From: Lewinellaceae bacterium
GTDB taxonomy: Bacteria > Bacteroidota > Bacteroidia > Chitinophagales > Saprospiraceae
NCBI GenBank assembly: GCA_020636315.1
Contig: JACJYA010000009.1
Coordinates: forward strand, 285,218 to 349,217
Direction: 5' to 3'
Length of the DNA stretch: 64,000 nt
This document shows, in pieces, positions 34,929-43,996 of this stretch (positions are counted from its first letter, which is position 1; the number at the start of each line of letters is the position of its first letter). The notes beneath the pieces are model-generated. The model saw only the letters and a program-made list of their open reading frames with translations, had not been told where the DNA came from and ran no database searches. A program made the translations under genes and the position numbers.

Positions 34929-35729
34929 ATGAGTAAAGTCATTTTGATCACCGGTGCTTCTTCCGGCCTGGGCCTGGCCCTGGCCCAACAGCTCGCCGGA
35001 AAAGGCCATCGCGTTTACGGCACCAGCCGCAGGCCTCAGGATGCAGGGCTGCCTTATACCATGATCGCTATGGATGTACAGGATGGAGCCAGCGTCCGCA
35101 GCGCCATCGCTGCTATTGTTGAAAAAGAAGGCCGCCTGGACGCCGTCATCAACAACGCCGGCATCGGCATCGCCGGCCCGCTGGAGCAACTCAGCATGGA
35201 GCATATCGAGAAAGCCCTGGATACTAATGTGAAAGGTGTCATCCGGGTTATTCAGGCAGCCCTTCCCCACCTTCGCCGTTCGAAGGGGCGTGTTCTGAAC
35301 ATCAGTTCCATCGGTGCGCTCTTCGGCCTGCCTTACCGCGGCGTTTACTGCGCCAGCAAGTCAGCCGTTGACCTCATCACAGAAGCGCTTAGAATGGAGT
35401 TGTACGCTCATGGGGTAGAGGCCTGCAGCATCCACGCCGGAGACATACAAACCAGCATTAACGCCAACCGGATCAAAGACTATGACCCGAATGACCCTAC
35501 CTATAAGGACAGCTTCGAGAAGGTTTACGCCGATATCGATAAGGATGTCGAAAATGGGCTGTCGGCGGAGGAAGTGGCCCGGCAGGTGATCCGCGCCCTG
35601 GAATCGCCCCGCCTGCGCCGGTATTACACCATTGGAAAACCGCTGCAACGCTTGTCCGTATTGGCCCGCCGCCTGCTGCCGGCCTCCTTGTTCGAAAAGG
35701 TCATCCGGGGATATTCGGGGATGGGGTGA
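34929..35729 (+). CDS. classical SDR-family oxidoreductase
   Basis: A 266-residue Rossmann-fold dehydrogenase/reductase: TGASSGLG nucleotide motif near residue 10, NNAGIGIAG near 80, catalytic Ser in NISSIG and the YCASK Tyr/Lys pair. The C-terminal extension past 200 is positively charged and resembles the NADP-retinol-dehydrogenase-like bacterial group. The substrate is unknown. It is separated from the following TPR lipoprotein by 79 nt on the same strand. Confidence 0.9.
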   Translation: MSKVILITGASSGLGLALAQQLAGKGHRVYGTSRRPQDAGLPYTMIAMDVQDGASVRSAIAAIVEKEGRLDAVINNAGIGIAGPLEQLSMEHIEKALDTNVKGVIRVIQAALPHLRRSKGRVLNISSIGALFGLPYRGVYCASKSAVDLITEALRMELYAHGVEACSIHAGDIQTSINANRIKDYDPNDPTYKDSFEKVYADIDKDVENGLSAEEVARQVIRALESPRLRRYYTIGKPLQRLSVLARRLLPASLFEKVIRGYSGMG

Positions 35730-35808
35730 TTTTTGATGTGAGCTTATTAAAAGTCAACATCCACCCCTTTCTATTCCTTTAATAGAGGAAAACAACCAAA
35801 TACGAATT

Positions 35809-36378
35809 ATGAAAAATCTGATATTTTTTCTTTTTATAGCCACCGGCCTGATGTTCGCCTCCTGTAATTCTGAGCCATCCGGCGACGAGCCGATGAGCCA
35901 GGATCGCCTGGCCGAACTGATCCGGGCACTGGAGGGCACTCTTCAGGAACAGATGGATCAAGTGGCGCTGGATACGGCGACTGCCCGGACCATGGCCGAA
36001 CGCGCGCAGGAGTACGCCCGGCGTTTTCCCCAGGATACCCTTGCTCCTTATTTCCTCTTCCAGGCGGCCAACGTTTCGCGGGGAATCGGAGATTTTAAAC
36101 AGTCTGTGGAACTTTGGGGCGAGGTGGCTACCGAATTTGAAAGCTACCGGAGGGCCCCCGAAGCCCTGTTCCTGGAAGCGCTCACCCTGGATGAAAACCT
36201 TGGAGACCCCCGCCAGGCGGCTAAAAGGTATGAAACCTTTCTGGAAAAATACCCCAAGCATCCCCTTGCCAATGACGCCCGCCTGCTGCTGGAGGCGGCT
36301 AAAAGCGGAAAATCAGCGGATGACCTGGTGAAGGAATTCCAGCAAAAACAGCAGGAAGAACAATCGGGGGAAGAGTAA
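35809..36378 (+). CDS. TPR-containing lipoprotein
   Basis: A 189-residue lipoprotein (lipobox FASC, Cys19). Residues about 50-160 form two to three TPR-like helical pairs (TMAERAQEYARRFPQDTLAPYF, APEALFLEALTLDENLGDPRQAAKRYETFLEKYPKHP), similar to the helical scaffold of YfiO/BamD-like outer-membrane lipoproteins. The Gln/Glu-rich tail is low complexity. It probably sits in the periplasm as an interaction module; partner unknown. Confidence 0.8.
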   Translation: MKNLIFFLFIATGLMFASCNSEPSGDEPMSQDRLAELIRALEGTLQEQMDQVALDTATARTMAERAQEYARRFPQDTLAPYFLFQAANVSRGIGDFKQSVELWGEVATEFESYRRAPEALFLEALTLDENLGDPRQAAKRYETFLEKYPKHPLANDARLLLEAAKSGKSADDLVKEFQQKQQEEQSGEE

Positions 36379-36450
36379 GAGTTTGTCCGGGATTGCGAAG
36401 AGCCATATCAAACCCTTATCTTTACGCCGGAATAAAATTAGGTAACCTTA

Positions 36451-36613
36451 AGAAGCTGTTTGAATTTAATCCTTCAGTTTTATTATGGCTCTTTTTCCGC
36501 CACTCTTCGGCTTTTTTTCGCCCCGTACCTTAGGGTACGAAGCTCAAAAAGAGCCTTGATTGACAAAAAATTAGCCTATAATAAATTCTAAAAACCAAAT
36601 TCAAACAGCTTCT
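36451..36613. repeat. 163-bp element with 17-bp terminal inverted repeats
   Basis: AGAAGCTGTTTGAATTT at 36451-36467 is repeated in perfect inverse at 36597-36613. An inner GGCTCTTTTT / AAAAAGAGCC pair makes the interior self-complementary too. It ends 14 nt before the ATG of the thioredoxin-fold gene at 36628, so it will form part of the leader or promoter of that gene. No clear target-site duplication was found. Confidence 0.6.
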
Positions 36614-36627
36614 CAAAGCTGGTTTTT

Positions 36628-37797
36628 ATGAAACTGCGGACTCTCGTTGTACTAATGATGTTGATTGTGAGCCAGGGATTTGCCCAGGGTATAGAATTTT
36701 TCCATGGCAGTTGGGAAGAGGCCCTGGAAGAGGCCCAAAAGCAGGAAAAAGTGATCTTCATCGATGCTTTTGCCACCTGGTGCGGCCCCTGCAAGCGCAT
36801 GGCCAGGGAAGTATTCCCCAATGATAAAGTAGGGGAGTTTTACAACCGCCACTTTATCAACATGAAGCTGGATATGGAAAAAGGTGAGGGCCTGACTTTC
36901 CGGAAAACCTACCCGGTTTCTGCATTTCCCACGCTCTATTTCATCAACAGCGACGGAGAAGTGGTGGAAAAGGTGCGTGGCGCCCAGGACGTGGATGGGT
37001 TCCTGGCGCTTGGAGAAAAAGTGCTGAGCCTGGCCGATAACAGCAGTGAATACGCCGCCGAGTACGAAAAAGGCAACCGCGACCCCGAACTCCTCTACAA
37101 ATACGTCAGAGCCCTGAACAAGGCCGGAAAGCCCAGCCTGAAAGTAGCCAACGAATACTTCGACAATCAGCAGAACCTCGACACGGAATTCAACCTGCGC
37201 TTCCTGCTGGAAGCCGCCATCGAGGCCGATTCCAAGATATTCTCCATGATGACGGACAGGCGAGAGGCCATCGAAAAGCTGGTGGGAAAAGAAGCCGTGC
37301 GCGATCAGATCTACAGCGCCTGCCAGGCAACCGCCGGCAAAGCGGTGGAATTTGGTGTCGAAGCGTTGCTCGACGAAGCCATCGATAAAATGAAGGAGCA
37401 CTATCCGGAAAAGGCCGACGTGTTCGAATTGTCCTCCCAAATGGACTTCTATCGAAACACAGGAGATGTTAAAAACTTCTCTAAAGCCTGTAAAAAATAC
37501 GCTAAAAAGGTGGCTGCCGACAATCCGGATGAACTCAACAAACTTTCCAGTGAGATCGTCAAGCACTTCAGCCGGGAAGATAGCGCCATGAAACTGGCCG
37601 AAGAAATGGCCGGGGAGGCGGCCGCAAAAGGCCAGCAGTACCAGTACTATCTGAATTATGCGCAAATCCTTTATCTGAACGGCAAACAGAACGATGCCCG
37701 ACAGGCTGCCGAATACGCTCTGGAACTGGCGCGCAGCGAAGGCCCGGCAGCGGTAATGATGGTCGAACGCTTTCTGCAGCAAAGTGGGTTGCGGTAA
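36628..37797 (+). CDS. secreted thioredoxin-fold protein, paralogue 1
   Basis: A 389-residue exported protein: signal peptide ending GFAQ (about 1-20), thioredoxin domain with the active site WCGPC (Cys52, Cys55), cis-Pro in SAFPTLYF, then a helical region of about 230 residues with TPR-like pairs at the end (QYYLNYAQILYLNGKQNDARQAAEYAL). The design (YyaL/thioredoxin_7-like domain plus helical tail) suggests a periplasmic disulfide reductase or chaperone with a protein-binding arm. Paralogue 2 follows 138 nt later. An inverted-repeat element lies directly upstream. Confidence 0.85.
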   Translation: MKLRTLVVLMMLIVSQGFAQGIEFFHGSWEEALEEAQKQEKVIFIDAFATWCGPCKRMAREVFPNDKVGEFYNRHFINMKLDMEKGEGLTFRKTYPVSAFPTLYFINSDGEVVEKVRGAQDVDGFLALGEKVLSLADNSSEYAAEYEKGNRDPELLYKYVRALNKAGKPSLKVANEYFDNQQNLDTEFNLRFLLEAAIEADSKIFSMMTDRREAIEKLVGKEAVRDQIYSACQATAGKAVEFGVEALLDEAIDKMKEHYPEKADVFELSSQMDFYRNTGDVKNFSKACKKYAKKVAADNPDELNKLSSEIVKHFSREDSAMKLAEEMAGEAAAKGQQYQYYLNYAQILYLNGKQNDARQAAEYALELARSEGPAAVMMVERFLQQSGLR

Positions 37798-37935
37798 CCC
37801 GCACCCGGAAGCCGTTACACAATTTTTAGCTGTAAGCTGTCGTCTTAGAGTAGGGCTGGAAAACAGTGCTTTGCTCCAGTACACCTTCCCCACATTGCCC
37901 CGCAATTGGTATTCTTCACCTTCAAAAACTATTGT

Positions 37936-39096
37936 ATGCGATCTTTATTAATGATATCCGCCTTCCTGTTTGCCACCGGCTTGTTTGCTCAAGATGGCAT
38001 TGAATTTGAAAAGGGGAACTGGAAAGACATCCTCGCCGCCGCAGAGGCGGAAGATAAGATCATCTTTATGGATGCCTACACCACCTGGTGCGGCCCCTGC
38101 AAGATGATGTCCCGGGATGTGTTCACCGAGGCCTCGGTCGGCGAGTTCTACAACGAAAATTTCATCAATGCCAAAATAGATATGGAGGCCGGCGAAGGGA
38201 TAGAACTGGCGGAACTGTACCAGGTGCGCGCCTATCCGTCCCTCCTTTTCATCGATGGGAAAGGCGAACTGCTGCACCGCGCCGTCGGCTATCACGATGC
38301 CGGGCAGTTCATCGGCCTCGGGAAAGCTGCCATGGACCCCTCCCGGCGCCTCTCTGCGATGGCCGCCCGCTATGCCAAAGGAGACCGCAGCCCGGAGTTT
38401 CTCTACAACTACGCAAAAGCCAGCATGAACGCCATGTCTCCCGATGCCGAAGAAGCCGTACAGGCGTACCTGGAAAGCAAAGGCGACTGGAGCGATGAGG
38501 AAACCATGCAGCTGATCTTCGAAACGGCCGAAAGCGCCGACTCCCCTTTATTTGACTACATCCTGGAACACCGCGAGGCCTTCGAAAAGATGTACGGAGA
38601 GCGGTACGTAATAAGTAAGGTTCAGCAAATGATCATCAGTTCGCTCGACCCCTCCGCCCCTCCTGAAGAAACGCTGGCCAAGGCTGACGCCCAATTCCAA
38701 AAAGCCTTCCCGGAAGAGGCGCCTATGATGTCCGCCAATTTCCGCATGAATTACTTCCGCATGCTGGGCCAGATGGACAAATTCGCCGAAACGGCTGTCA
38801 GCTACTACGACAAATATGGTTCCGAAAGCGCCATGGAACTGAACAACATCGCCTGGGCCTTCTTCGAAAATGTGGATGATGACAAGATGCTGGCAAAAGC
38901 CATTGGGTGGGCAAAGCAATCCGTAGATATGGAGGATGCTTACTACAACAACGACACCCTGGCATCCCTGTACTACAAGGCCGGCACCAAGAAAAAAGCC
39001 AAAAAGGCCGCCGAACACGCCATCGAACTGGCTAAGGCGAACGGTGAGGACTACTCCGCTACCAAAGAGCTGCTGGATAAGATAAAGGAAATGTAA
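37936..39096 (+). CDS. secreted thioredoxin-fold protein, paralogue 2
   Basis: A 386-residue paralogue of the preceding gene from ATG 37936 (signal peptide ending LFAQ). Active site WCGPC has its Cys at the same positions (52 and 55), cis-Pro in RAYPSLLF, and the helical tail ends in a TPR-like AYYNNDTLASLYYKAGTKKKAKKAAEHAI. Domain order and length are the same but the tails differ considerably, so substrates may differ. A large hairpin follows the stop. Confidence 0.85.
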   Translation: MRSLLMISAFLFATGLFAQDGIEFEKGNWKDILAAAEAEDKIIFMDAYTTWCGPCKMMSRDVFTEASVGEFYNENFINAKIDMEAGEGIELAELYQVRAYPSLLFIDGKGELLHRAVGYHDAGQFIGLGKAAMDPSRRLSAMAARYAKGDRSPEFLYNYAKASMNAMSPDAEEAVQAYLESKGDWSDEETMQLIFETAESADSPLFDYILEHREAFEKMYGERYVISKVQQMIISSLDPSAPPEETLAKADAQFQKAFPEEAPMMSANFRMNYFRMLGQMDKFAETAVSYYDKYGSESAMELNNIAWAFFENVDDDKMLAKAIGWAKQSVDMEDAYYNNDTLASLYYKAGTKKKAKKAAEHAIELAKANGEDYSATKELLDKIKEM

Positions 39097-39102
39097 AGAT
39101 CC

Positions 39103-39162
39103 ATGGAACACAGCCGCCGTCGCCCGTGGCTCTGGCGCCAGGCGACGGCGGCCGTGTTCCAT
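39103..39162. terminator. bidirectional terminator
   Basis: A 22-bp stem with one mismatch (arms 39103-39124 and 39141-39162) around a 16-nt loop, between the thioredoxin-fold gene (plus) and the copper-receptor gene (minus). A T-rich stretch follows on the plus side. Confidence 0.75.
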
Positions 39163-39187
39163 TTCTCATCTTTTCTCATCTGCTCCT

Positions 39188-41473
39188 TCAAAACTCATAC
39201 CTCACAAACGCCGTCACATTCCTTCCCGGCTCGTAGATCAGCCCCTGCTCCGGCATATTGCGGTAGCCCCGGTTCAGGTGCTCGTAGTAATTGCGGTCAA
39301 AGATATTGAGCACTGCCGCGCCTACCGAAAGGCCTCTGGCGGGCTTCACATGCCCCTGAAAGTCAAAAACGCTGAAGCCCGGTGTCCTCGACTCGCCAAA
39401 AGAAGGCGCAATGCGTTCCTGACCGGCTACGAAACGCCCTTTAAAGTCAAGAGTGAAACGCTTTCGCTCGTACTTCAGTCCGGTAGTGGCGCTGAAAGGA
39501 GGGATCTCCGGCAGCGGCTCGTTCCAGTCGAGGTTGCGGGCATGGGTGTAAGAGGCCATTGCATAAAACTGCAGGTGCTTTGGCAACTGAACGGAAGCCT
39601 CCAGTTCAAACCCCTTCTGGACAGCGGCGTCTATATTTTGAAAACGCCGGGCGAAACGCGGTTCCTCGGTGGGCATGTACTTGCGGGAGAGAGAGGAATC
39701 GACCGCCGCCGTGATGTAGTCCGTGATATAAGAATAGAAAGCGGACAACTTAATGCTCAGGCGATCCGATTGCCGGCCGAGGCTCCATTCCACCTGGTGG
39801 TTGGCCTCGGGCCGCAGGAACGGGTTGCCGACGTACTCATACAGGTCGGCGCCGAGGGTGAAGTGATTGATGAAACGCTCCTCCATGCTTGCCGTCCGTG
39901 TCCCTCTGCCCAGCGCCAATTGGGTATTCCAGTGTTCATCCAGCCGGTAATCCGCTGAAAGGTTGCCGCTGATATTCCACTCGGTTTCCGTACCTAGAGC
40001 AGGGTAAAGCTCGGCAAAGTCCGGAGCGGGGCCTTGCACCCTGGCTTCCACCCGGTCGAGCCTTGCGCCTGCTGTCAGCACCAACCTTTCCGTCACGAAA
40101 TAGCGGGATTCGGTAAACAGGCCGATGTCATTCAGGCGGGCATCCTGCCAGATGAGGTCCTCGAACCGCATGGGCATTTCCAGGGGTTCGCCGGTCATCA
40201 TATTGCGCTTGACCAGGCGGATGCGGCTGCCGTCGCGGGCCAGGCTGCGGAAATCCAGTCCGGTGTAGAGCTGCATCCGGGAGCCGGGTTGCCAGGAAAG
40301 CTCCAGTTTGCCGCCGGCCGTCAGGGCATCGACGGTAGCTACCGCATCGGTCATCATGAAGTTGGGGCGCAACTCGTTGCTCATGATATGATCAACACTG
40401 GAAACAAAAGCCTTGAAAGTGGCGGAATACAGCCGGGGGCTGAGGTTTTTCGCCACATAGTCGAGTGACAATACGCTGCTGTTGTCCTCGCGGGTATCCA
40501 TAGGCAGGCCCACGTGCAGGATGTCGCGGCCGAAGGACTGCCGCCAGCCCAACTGCAGGCGGTGGCCACTAAAAGGATGGATGCCAAGCTTGGCGGCATA
40601 GTCGTAGGATTTGAAGGAGGAAGGGATCTCCATGCCGTCGCCGTTCTTGTAGTTGCCGAAATCCCGGGCGCCGCCGTTTGCCGTCAGGTCATACCCCTTG
40701 CCGGCGGCGTTCAGCGTCAGGCGCGCCAGTCTGGAATCGCCGTTGAATTCATACCCGCTTTCCACTGCGCCGCCGATGGTAAAGGATTCGGCAGGCTCAG
40801 GCTGTTGGGTAATAATATTGAGCACTCCGCCCATGGTTTGCCCGTAGCGCACGCTGAAGGGCCCTTTGATCAGCTCGATCCGCTCCACCTCTTCCGGTGC
40901 TACGTGAGTAGTTATGGGGTCCATCCGGTTGGGGCAGGCGTGCATCACCTGTACGCCGCCGTCGTACTGGACGTTGAGCTGTTCATTTCGGAAGGAACGA
41001 AAGACGGGGTCCATGGCATAGCCGCCTCTTTTCACCAGGCCAAAGCCCGGGGTGTCTTTAAAGAGGTCGGCTACATCCTTCGGATGGCTGACGTGCCGGG
41101 CAAAGCCGAGGATGACATCCGACTGGGCGGCGTTTTCCACCTTACTGCCCTGAACCAGGATGTTTTCGATGACGATCGGCATACTCTGTAGCTCCAGGCG
41201 GAGCTGATCCGCCTCTTTTCCCACCGGATATTTCAGCATTTCATAGCCGATGTGTTGTACGATAATGGTGTAAGGCGCCGGTTTCGGTATCTCCAGTTCG
41301 AAGCGCCCCTGTTCGTCTGCGTAAGCGCCTGTGGAAAAGCCTTCAACGGCGAGGGTTGCGAAACTCAGGGGCTTTTGCGTTTCAGCATCCACTATTCTAC
41401 CGGATAGAACGGACTGGCCACTGGACAAAAATGGCAAGAGGATTGCCAGGAATAGAGAAAATATATTTTTCAT
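39188..41473 (-). CDS. TonB-dependent copper receptor, OprC/NosA type
   Basis: A 761-residue outer-membrane receptor from ATG 41473. Signal peptide (about 1-20), a carboxypeptidase-like beta-sandwich (about 21-100), a plug (about 105-230) and a 22-strand barrel ending VRYEF. The plug motif HACPNRMDP followed by VERIELIKGPFSVRYGQ is close to OprC of Pseudomonas aeruginosa and NosA of P. stutzeri, where Met/Cys/His residues bind copper. Nitrous-oxide reductase needs about twelve copper ions per dimer, and this gene closes the nos island, so it is probably the copper importer that supplies NosZ. Confidence 0.85.
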   Translation of the reverse strand: MKNIFSLFLAILLPFLSSGQSVLSGRIVDAETQKPLSFATLAVEGFSTGAYADEQGRFELEIPKPAPYTIIVQHIGYEMLKYPVGKEADQLRLELQSMPIVIENILVQGSKVENAAQSDVILGFARHVSHPKDVADLFKDTPGFGLVKRGGYAMDPVFRSFRNEQLNVQYDGGVQVMHACPNRMDPITTHVAPEEVERIELIKGPFSVRYGQTMGGVLNIITQQPEPAESFTIGGAVESGYEFNGDSRLARLTLNAAGKGYDLTANGGARDFGNYKNGDGMEIPSSFKSYDYAAKLGIHPFSGHRLQLGWRQSFGRDILHVGLPMDTREDNSSVLSLDYVAKNLSPRLYSATFKAFVSSVDHIMSNELRPNFMMTDAVATVDALTAGGKLELSWQPGSRMQLYTGLDFRSLARDGSRIRLVKRNMMTGEPLEMPMRFEDLIWQDARLNDIGLFTESRYFVTERLVLTAGARLDRVEARVQGPAPDFAELYPALGTETEWNISGNLSADYRLDEHWNTQLALGRGTRTASMEERFINHFTLGADLYEYVGNPFLRPEANHQVEWSLGRQSDRLSIKLSAFYSYITDYITAAVDSSLSRKYMPTEEPRFARRFQNIDAAVQKGFELEASVQLPKHLQFYAMASYTHARNLDWNEPLPEIPPFSATTGLKYERKRFTLDFKGRFVAGQERIAPSFGESRTPGFSVFDFQGHVKPARGLSVGAAVLNIFDRNYYEHLNRGYRNMPEQGLIYEPGRNVTAFVRYEF

Positions 41474-41596
41474 GATGGTCAGATCTTGTTGAATAATAAA
41501 CGGAGCCCGGAGGGACGGAGGTTTGAGCGGGTAAGCGGCCGAACACATCTAATTTACCTGGCGTTTGCGAGAGGCTATGCCTCGATGCGGCACAAC

Positions 41597-41726
41597 CGGC
41601 AAACCTGAAGGTTTGCCGCACCTTGCCAATATTACTGGTTTGAACCAGTCAGTAGTGCCACAGGTCGAGATTTAATTTTTTTACGCCAGATCAGATGGAA
41701 GGCACTTCGGAAGTACCTTCCATCTG
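41597..41726. repeat. three hairpins in the gap before the copper receptor
   Basis: CGGCAAACC-TGAA-GGTTTGCCG (41597-41618), ACTGGTT-TG-AACCAGT (41634-41649), and arms 41692-41707 / 41711-41726 matching 15 of 16. The last shares GATGGAAGGCACTT with the inverted repeat at 30493. The rest of 41474-41841 shows no gene. Confidence 0.6.
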
Positions 41727-41841
41727 AAACCACAACGTATTTTCAACCTGCATCGCGTTTTGCAGACACTCTCGAACGAAAAGGGATCAATGATATTCGA
41801 CAGCCCTTCCGGGACTGGAATTCTGGAAAGGGGAATTTTCT

Positions 41842-42225
41842 CTATACCCGGGGCGGGCGAAAGAGGGAAGGGCCACACTCAACCGAACAGGGGGCCAGAT
41901 AGTGGAAAGAGGGTTTACCGAATACGAGAGTAATTGGCCAAACAGCTTTAAAAGAACGAGGGGCGAGCAGGGCGTTAAAAGGCATGCGTTCTTCCGGAGC
42001 CGGGAGCTTCCCCAAAGGCGCCCCTTTTTCGGGCGCCTCCGTTTCGATCACCTTCTGGAGGTAACATTTGCCCTGGCACATCAGCAGCGGCTCCTCTTTA
42101 TTGACGCAATAGTGTTCGGTTACCCACTGTTGGTTTGCCCAGAACCACAGGCCGATCGCGGCCTCCCTGCCGCTTTGCAGCAGGAGCGCCCCGATCACAA
42201 GTATGGCGAGCAGCCTGTGGAACAT
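41842..42225 (-). CDS. small exported protein with CxGKC motif, next to the copper receptor
   Basis: A 127-residue protein from ATG 42225 (MFHRLLAILVIGALLLQSG, signal or TM anchor). Then WVTEHYCVNKEEPLLMCQGKCYLQKVIE, with three Cys and two Met within about 20 residues, a plausible metal-binding patch. Similar short proteins occur beside copper or iron TonB receptors in Bacteroidota; function not established. It follows ric by 100 nt and precedes the receptor gene on the same strand. The longer frame from 42480 overlaps ric and is rejected. Confidence 0.65.
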   Translation of the reverse strand: MFHRLLAILVIGALLLQSGREAAIGLWFWANQQWVTEHYCVNKEEPLLMCQGKCYLQKVIETEAPEKGAPLGKLPAPEERMPFNALLAPRSFKAVWPITLVFGKPSFHYLAPCSVECGPSLFRPPRV

Positions 42226-42273
42226 GGTTTCAGCACAATTTTTATACTCTGCAAAGATGAGAAAATATCTGCC

Positions 42274-42291
42274 CATTTGTTTAGGCAAATG
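42274..42291 (-). promoter_or_regulatory. candidate operator upstream of the small Cys protein
   Basis: CATTTG-N6-CAAATG dyad, 49 nt upstream of the ATG at 42225 on the minus strand. Regulator unknown. Confidence 0.35.
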
Positions 42292-42325
42292 ATCACAAAA
42301 GCACACTTTTTGAGCAGTTACAATG

Positions 42326-43060
42326 CTAATGCGCCACTTCCTGCTCCAGCTCCACTGCCTGTGGAAAAAGGATGTTGTTTTCCAGATGCACGTGCTGGTG
42401 CAGGTCCTCCTCGAATTCGGCCAGCAGGGCGTACAGCACCCGGTAGGTATTGCAGGCGCCTTCCGGCGGAGTAAAGCCATTGCTCAGTTCCCGGATCTCA
42501 GCCATAGTGGTTCCGGCGAATTCGTGCTCGGTTTCCATCACCCGAATGGGGTTCCGGGCAGACTGAAAAGGAGGAGCCGCCACCGTCCCGCCTGCCTCTT
42601 TGGCTTTCCACAATTCCTTCACATAGGGGAAAAGTATGAGCTCCTCTTTTCTAAGATGCGCAAATAATTCTTCAGATAACAACTCCAGCTTATCCGCTAT
42701 TTCAATGGTTTCCGGATAGGCGTGGCCGTGTACCCTGGCTACCTTCCTGCCATATTCCAGCAATTGGGGCAGCTTCTCCAGGACATAGGTATGGTGAATG
42801 TTGATGATGTAATCGATGAGGAAGGGGAGCGCCCATTCTTTAAATTGCAGGCGCTGTTGCGCCGGGCGGCCATCCAGGTTCCGAAGTTTTTCTTCCAGCT
42901 CGGACAGAGGCACCTTCTTCTGGCTGCACACTTCCGCCACCGTCTTTTTACCGCCACAGCAAAAGTCGATGCCGTATTGTTTAAATACGCCGGCTGCCCG
43001 GTAGTCTTCGGCGACGAGCTCTCCCACCGTCCGCGTTTGAATTGCTTTTTGATCTGTCAT
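42326..43060 (-). CDS. ric: iron-sulfur cluster repair di-iron protein (RIC/YtfE/ScdA)
   Basis: A 244-residue RIC protein. The N-terminal ScdA_N domain ends in the paired Cys of YGIDFCCGGKKT. The hemerythrin-like four-helix bundle follows with its iron ligands in IHHTYV, HGH, FAHLRKEE, METEHEFAG and HQHVHLENNILFP. RIC repairs iron-sulfur clusters damaged by NO and oxidative stress. The location 88 nt downstream of nosY ties it to nitrosative stress during denitrification. Confidence 0.93.
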   Translation of the reverse strand: MTDQKAIQTRTVGELVAEDYRAAGVFKQYGIDFCCGGKKTVAEVCSQKKVPLSELEEKLRNLDGRPAQQRLQFKEWALPFLIDYIINIHHTYVLEKLPQLLEYGRKVARVHGHAYPETIEIADKLELLSEELFAHLRKEELILFPYVKELWKAKEAGGTVAAPPFQSARNPIRVMETEHEFAGTTMAEIRELSNGFTPPEGACNTYRVLYALLAEFEEDLHQHVHLENNILFPQAVELEQEVAH

Positions 43061-43086
43061 AGTTTATGAATTTTTAGTTCCGATAT

Positions 43087-43135
43087 AGACTTGACAAGTT
43101 TCCGCCAGCAACCCGGAGGTAAACTTGTCAAGTCT
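43087..43135. repeat. palindromic element between nosY and ric (copy 1)
   Basis: A perfect 15-bp inverted repeat, AGACTTGACAAGTTT / AAACTTGTCAAGTCT, with a 19-nt loop. The same arms recur at 47726-47775. Confidence 0.7.
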
Positions 43136-43147
43136 CAAAAAATGGTT

Positions 43148-43930
43148 TTAAAAGTCCTTCCTCACCGCCACTCTCTTAATCCCCCAGGCCGGCAACACGG
43201 CCCACAGCAGAAGCACTCCCAGAGAGCAGGCCATACCCATCATGGTGCCCAGGAACTTCTGTATAACCGCTCCGGTATAACCCATCAGCGCCGAAATGTC
43301 GAGCTTCAGCAGGATGAGAATACGGGAAAGGTCGATCGGGTTAAACATGGAGGCGCCAATGGCGAAAGTTTCCAGCGGATAATCGCTGAAAAGGGACAAG
43401 GCCAACAGGAACAGCCCGTCGTAAATGACAGCAAAGAACAGCCAAACCAGTATCGCCAGGCCAAACCCCTTGATCCGGTTTTCATTGCGCAGGGCGATAA
43501 AAAAGGCCACCGCCGAAAAAATGAAGGACAGAAAGAAACCGACCAATAGCAGTACACTGAAATTCCAGATCTCAGGCGAAGTGAAGATCCCGTAGAGAAC
43601 AAAAGGCAGCCCTACGCCCAGCAGCAGGCTGATGGCCAGGGAACTGGCCACCCCCAGGTACTGCCCGAAAAAGATATGGCTGCGCCGGATGGGCTGCGCC
43701 AGCAACAATTCGGTAAACTCACGGGAATTGTAATAATACATCACCCCGAACATAGTGGCAATGAGCGGCACCAATACCAGGATAATGTTCATCAGGCTGA
43801 TGATGGCCTTCGATACGCCTCCCCCCAGCCAAAGCAGAGAGGCCGTCAGCAGAAGGTAAAAGGCGCCGTAAATGTATATCCAGCGGCTGCGCGACAGGTC
43901 GTAAAAACTGTATTTGAGTATCTTGAACAT
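43148..43930 (-). CDS. nosY: NosY, ABC-transporter permease for NosZ copper maturation
   Basis: A 260-residue membrane protein with six hydrophobic segments, starting MFKILKYSFYDLSRSRW, a pattern typical of NosY. It forms the membrane channel of the NosDFY complex, which passes copper (and sulfide for the CuZ site) to periplasmic NosZ. It is 66 nt downstream of nosF and the last nos gene before ric. Confidence 0.9.
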   Translation of the reverse strand: MFKILKYSFYDLSRSRWIYIYGAFYLLLTASLLWLGGGVSKAIISLMNIILVLVPLIATMFGVMYYYNSREFTELLLAQPIRRSHIFFGQYLGVASSLAISLLLGVGLPFVLYGIFTSPEIWNFSVLLLVGFFLSFIFSAVAFFIALRNENRIKGFGLAILVWLFFAVIYDGLFLLALSLFSDYPLETFAIGASMFNPIDLSRILILLKLDISALMGYTGAVIQKFLGTMMGMACSLGVLLLWAVLPAWGIKRVAVRKDF

Positions 43931-43996
43931 GATCGTGTGTTTTTTAGTGGCTTGCCGGAGTTTGCGAACAACCGAATAGCGAATGCCAAATACCGT

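Noticed and set aside
36652..37905. 417-codon minus-strand frame over the thioredoxin-fold gene
   Set aside because: No domain; the sense gene has a signal peptide and WCGPC motif.
43087..43135. Calling the nosY-ric palindrome an intrinsic terminator
   Set aside because: On the minus strand no T run follows the stem; a repeat or processing element fits better.
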